Shown piece after piece: positions 5,679 to 8,687 of a stretch of 8,687 nucleotides of DNA. Source of the stretch: Akkermansiaceae bacterium (GTDB lineage: Bacteria > Verrucomicrobiota > Verrucomicrobiia > Verrucomicrobiales > Akkermansiaceae); the NCBI GenBank assembly GCA_020627645.1, contig JAHDGN010000100.1, positions 1,001 through 9,687 on the forward strand, given 5' to 3'. The notes below the pieces were generated by a model. The model saw nothing but the letters and a program-made list of their open reading frames with translations, had not been told where the DNA came from and made no database searches. The translations under genes and the position numbers were made by a program. The first letter of the stretch is position 1, and every line of letters starts with the position of its first letter.

Positions 5679-6518
5679 GTGAAGATTGCGATAGTGGCAC
5701 ATCCGCGGAAACCTGATGCACCGATGGCGGTGCGCAATGTTCGGGAAAGTCTCGTGAAGCGCGGGATGGAAGTGGTGTTGGAGGAAGAGACTGCTAGTTT
5801 GGTGGGAGAATCAGGAATGGTCCAATTTGCGGAGGGGGTGGATTTGGTGATTTCTTTGGGAGGTGATGGGACCTTGCTGGAGACTCTTCATCGTTTGGGC
5901 CCGACCTCGGTTCCAATCGCGGGGGTGAATATCGGGACTTTGGGGTTTCTGACAGCATGTACTGATGAGGAAATTGATAGTCTGAGTGATCATTTAGCAG
6001 GAGGAGATTGGAATATTGTGAATCGGAGTATGTTGAAGGTGGAGATGAGAGAAGAGGGAGGCGCGGCGCGGGAATTTTTGGCCCTGAATGAGGCGGTTTT
6101 GATGCGTGGCGAGACAGGGAGGTTGGTTTCACTGGAGGCGAGGGTTGATGGTGAATTGTTGAATCATTATCGTGCGGATGGCCTCATTGTGGCTACTCCA
6201 ACGGGGTCAACGGCCTATTCGATGGCTGCGGGAGGGCCTCTTTTGGGGCCGCATGCAGGGGTCTTTGTGATTACTCCGATTTGCCCACACAGTATGAGTA
6301 ATCGTTCCTTGGTGGTGGGTGAAGATTCGGTGGTGGAGTTGTCGCCGGCGGGGGGAGGCGATGAACCGATTTTGTTCTCAGTTGATGGGAGGGATATCTT
6401 GCGTATTGAAAAAGAAAGTATGGTAAGGGTTGGGCGTCATGAACAGTCATTGAACTTGGTGAGGCTTCCAGGTCATTCTTTCTATGAAACATTGCGGAAG
6501 AAGTTGCATTGGCGTTAG
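5679..6518 (+). CDS. nadK: NAD kinase
   Basis: A 279-residue protein of normal length. It phosphorylates NAD to NADP using ATP or polyphosphate in the cytoplasm and is usually essential. Diagnostic motifs are the GGDGT box at 61-65 with the catalytic Asp63, VNIGTLGFL at 83-91, the NE pair at 137-138 (LNEAV), DGLIVATPTGSTAYS at 167-181 followed by GGP, and ICPHSMSNRSLVV at 201-213. The start is a GTG at 5679 (KIAIVAHP follows); no in-frame ATG precedes it. AGAGG at 5656-5660 is the only purine-rich stretch upstream and is rather distant (18 bases), so start recognition may not depend on a strong Shine-Dalgarno. The stop is the TAG at 6516-6518. It is transcribed divergently from the E1-rhodanese gene, with 79 bases between the starts and no convincing promoter visible. 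The TPR gene follows 89 bases downstream in the same direction and may be co-transcribed. Confidence 0.96.
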   Translation: MKIAIVAHPRKPDAPMAVRNVRESLVKRGMEVVLEEETASLVGESGMVQFAEGVDLVISLGGDGTLLETLHRLGPTSVPIAGVNIGTLGFLTACTDEEIDSLSDHLAGGDWNIVNRSMLKVEMREEGGAAREFLALNEAVLMRGETGRLVSLEARVDGELLNHYRADGLIVATPTGSTAYSMAAGGPLLGPHAGVFVITPICPHSMSNRSLVVGEDSVVELSPAGGGDEPILFSVDGRDILRIEKESMVRVGRHEQSLNLVRLPGHSFYETLRKKLHWR

Positions 6519-6607
6519 GTGAGATCTTTTACAAACAGACATAGGCGGAAGTTGTACGCTCGCTCCAGTCTGCCGAGAACATCGGTCGACGGAATCAATT
6601 GACCGCT

Positions 6608-8687
6608 ATGATTTATCGTCTTTGTTTGTTTGCTGTTTTTAGCTTTGGGTTGAGTGGGGTTGGTTTGGGAAATGATTTTGGAAGGGCGTTGGAGCATTTG
6701 AGGGTAGGAGAGGCGAAGGAAGCCTTGGCTATTTTAAAGGGTGACGCGAATCAGCTGGCGAAGAGTCGAGAGGGAGTATCGGTTGATGAGGTGATGGTTT
6801 ACCGAGCGATGGCGGCTTTGCGGGTTGGTGAGACTGATTTGGTGGCAAAAACGGGGAAAGAATTGTTGGAATCATTTCCGGATAGTCGTTGGCGAAATAA
6901 GATGAGTTATTTGGTGGCCCGAGGGTATGCGAAAGAGAGAAAGTTTGAGCAGGCGTTAGAGATTTATCAGAAGAGAGCTGTCGGTTTGTTTGAGGAAGAT
7001 CGGGTTGCTGGACTTGGGGAAGGCGTGATTGAGTTGGTTAACTTGGTAAAATCCGAGGCGGATCGGGCTTCGGGTCGTGCGAGGTTGGCAGAGTATCGAA
7101 AGGCGGAAAAGTTATTACGCCAAGTGATGGAGCTGAGAGCTGGAGAGAAGGTTCATGAGCGGGCCTTGTTCGGGTTGATTGAGGTTCAAAGAGAATTGAA
7201 AACTTGGGCCGGGATGGCGAAAGATTGTCTGATTTATTTAGAAAGATTTGACGGGAGTTGGTATGGGAAACCCGGCACATCGGAGAGGTACGAGGGTGGG
7301 AGAAAGGAAGTCAAGCTGGAGGGTGAAAATCGTTTCCAGGTGAGATTCTTTTATGGGGAGTCGTTGCATCGAATGAACCAGAAGAACCGGGCGGAGGTGA
7401 TTTTAGAAGAGTTGGATGGGCTGCTGGAGAAAGAACAACATTTGGGAGGTTTGCGGGCAGATGCTCATTGGCTGAGATTGATAGCGATGGATTCTGTGGG
7501 TCCTGAGGACTGGAAGAATGCAGCGGAAGTTTATTTGAAACGTTTTCCCGATCATATTTGGGCGGAGGGAATTGCGAATCGGGTGGGGGACTTGTATGTG
7601 AAAGCAGGGAAGATCGACGAGGCAATTGAGGCGTATCGTGATTTTGTGGATGGGAAGGGGTATGCGGAAGTGCGCGAAAATCCGTTAACGCTGGATCGAA
7701 AGAGTGCTGGAAACTTTGAGAACCGGAAAAGGTGGCATCGCCAGAGGTTAGAAAAAGCGGCTTATGCGATTGGAGAATTGTTTTTAAAGCAGGGTAAGTT
7801 TGACCAGGCACAGGATGCGTGGGAGATGGCTGCGAAGAGATTTGCGGATGGTGAGATTTGGGCAAAGTGCCAAAAAGGGCTTATTACAATCGCCTATCGA
7901 CGTGGAGAGAAAGCGGCGGGGTTGATTGATACAAAGGACATTGATGATCGGCCGGGGTTGCGGAGAGAAGCTAGAAAATTGCTGAGAGCCTTTATGGTTG
8001 AATATCCACTTGATGAGCGGGTGAGACGGGCAATGTATTTGTTGGGGGAGATTTCTTATGATGAGGCTTTAGAAATTCAGGCGGTGGATCGTGACTCAAA
8101 GAAAGACGCGAATGAGGGGTTCAAGTTGGCGGTGAGGGAGTGGAAATCGTTGTTGGGTAAATATCCTGGTTCATCTGAGGCAAAAGCCGCAGCAATGAGA
8201 GTCGGTGATGTTTTGGAGATCAATTTGAGAGACTATGACGGAGTGATTCGGTTCTTAGAAAGTCATGATGTGGGAGATCGTGGGGCTAGATTGGCTCGCC
8301 TGAAGGGAAAACAATTGAAGGTCAAGAGGCCAATGATGTTTCACTTGAGCGAAAAGGCGGTGGTTGATTTGGAGGTTAGAAATGTGGAGGAAGTTGAGGT
8401 GCGGCAGTATTGGTTAGATTTCGTTTCATATTTTAAAAAGGGGAAGAGGTTGGAGGAGATTCAGGAATTGGATGTTGATTTGGTAAAGCCTGATGTGGTT
8501 CGAAAGGTTCGGGTTCAGGGTTATGAGGATTATCGTAGGTTTGATCAAAAAATTGAAGTGGATTTTGGAGAGAGGAAGTCTGGTGTTTGTGTGGTGAAGG
8601 TTTTTGCGGAGGGGGTGAAGGAAGAGACCGTGGTTGCGATGAGAAGTGATGTGGAGGTGATGTTGACGCGTGTGGGTGGAAAGACGC
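6608..8687 (+). CDS. Secreted TPR-rich protein leading into an alpha-2-macroglobulin-like region, C-terminus off window
   Basis: An open frame of 693 codons runs from the ATG at 6608 to the right edge with no stop, so the protein is longer than seen. A signal peptide (MIYRLCLFAVFSFGLSGVGLG, cleavage near 21) sends it across the inner membrane. Residues 25 to about 560 are helical with TPR-type repeats: around 99-125 (GYAKERKFEQALEIY), 322-352 (GDLYVKAGKIDEAIEAYRDF), 384-417 (IGELFLKQGKFDQAQDAW) and further pairs to about 540. From about 575 the character changes to beta strands (RPMMFHLSEKAVVDLEVRNV, VRQYWLDFVSYFKKG, then the short stretch GVCVVKVFAEG). This resembles the early macroglobulin domains of bacterial alpha-2-macroglobulins; if so, the bait region and thioester, if any, lie beyond the edge. 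The A2M assignment is inference from pattern. No Shine-Dalgarno precedes the ATG. The coding strand is strongly G-rich and C-poor. Confidence 0.85.
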   Translation, partial: MIYRLCLFAVFSFGLSGVGLGNDFGRALEHLRVGEAKEALAILKGDANQLAKSREGVSVDEVMVYRAMAALRVGETDLVAKTGKELLESFPDSRWRNKMSYLVARGYAKERKFEQALEIYQKRAVGLFEEDRVAGLGEGVIELVNLVKSEADRASGRARLAEYRKAEKLLRQVMELRAGEKVHERALFGLIEVQRELKTWAGMAKDCLIYLERFDGSWYGKPGTSERYEGGRKEVKLEGENRFQVRFFYGESLHRMNQKNRAEVILEELDGLLEKEQHLGGLRADAHWLRLIAMDSVGPEDWKNAAEVYLKRFPDHIWAEGIANRVGDLYVKAGKIDEAIEAYRDFVDGKGYAEVRENPLTLDRKSAGNFENRKRWHRQRLEKAAYAIGELFLKQGKFDQAQDAWEMAAKRFADGEIWAKCQKGLITIAYRRGEKAAGLIDTKDIDDRPGLRREARKLLRAFMVEYPLDERVRRAMYLLGEISYDEALEIQAVDRDSKKDANEGFKLAVREWKSLLGKYPGSSEAKAAAMRVGDVLEINLRDYDGVIRFLESHDVGDRGARLARLKGKQLKVKRPMMFHLSEKAVVDLEVRNVEEVEVRQYWLDFVSYFKKGKRLEEIQELDVDLVKPDVVRKVRVQGYEDYRRFDQKIEVDFGERKSGVCVVKVFAEGVKEETVVAMRSDVEVMLTRVGGKT

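Noticed and set aside
5794..6132. 112-residue minus-strand open frame opposite nadK
   Set aside because: It is an antisense shadow of the nadK catalytic region with Pro/Ser-rich composition.
6519..6607. tRNA or small RNA gene between nadK and the TPR gene
   Set aside because: I found no cloverleaf, no TTCGA-type T-loop with matching stem and no terminator-like T-run in these 89 bases.
7311..7865. 184-residue minus-strand open frame
   Set aside because: It is Pro/Ser-rich antisense shadow of the TPR gene, whose plus-strand frame is continuous with good coding character.
1..8687. CRISPR array or long tandem repeats
   Set aside because: No regularly spaced direct repeats of 20 bases or more were visible anywhere in the window.

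Overview
The window looks like a stretch of a Verrucomicrobia chromosome, or of a close relative in the PVC group. The pointers are a PEP-CTERM sorted secreted protein, remnants of an autotransporter-type beta-strand-repeat protein with the C-terminal segment I associate with marine and soil Verrucomicrobia, a large secreted TPR protein running into an alpha-2-macroglobulin-like region, and weak or absent Shine-Dalgarno sequences. This assignment is inference from protein style, not a database result.

Layout. 1-411 (minus) is the N-terminal part of an unrecognised secreted protein that runs off the left edge. 639-1766 (minus) is tgt, tRNA-guanine transglycosylase, whose catalytic residues are intact but whose three zinc cysteines are replaced. 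1971 to about 2884 (minus) is a decayed autotransporter-type gene with three single-base frameshifts. 3031-3690 (minus) is an intact small PEP-CTERM protein. About 3945-4424 (minus) is a degenerate IS630-family transposase fragment. 4487-5599 (minus) is an E1-like adenylyltransferase (ThiF/MoeB type) fused to a rhodanese domain, interrupted by one in-frame TGA. 5679-6518 (plus) is NAD kinase, divergent from the E1 gene. 6608 to the right edge (plus) is the long secreted TPR/alpha-2-macroglobulin-like protein, open at the window end.

The most interesting point is the TGA at 5036-5038. It replaces exactly the conserved catalytic cysteine of the E1 domain (PT-C-SE.GVLGVLPG). The frame, the homology and the fused rhodanese domain continue unbroken for 182 codons beyond it. 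An 8-bp hairpin with a G at the second position of a six-base loop begins 13 bases downstream of the TGA, the geometry expected of a bacterial SECIS element. The simplest reading is a selenoprotein version of a MoeB/Uba4-type sulfur-carrier activating enzyme. A nonsense mutation is the main alternative.

The core genes (tgt, E1-rhodanese, nadK) are intact apart from that TGA. The middle of the window (about 1970-4430) is an accessory zone holding a pseudogene, a PEP-CTERM cargo gene and transposon debris. The genes do not form one pathway. tgt acts in tRNA modification, the E1-rhodanese in sulfur transfer to a ThiS/MoaD-type carrier, and nadK in NADP supply; the rest are envelope or secreted proteins.
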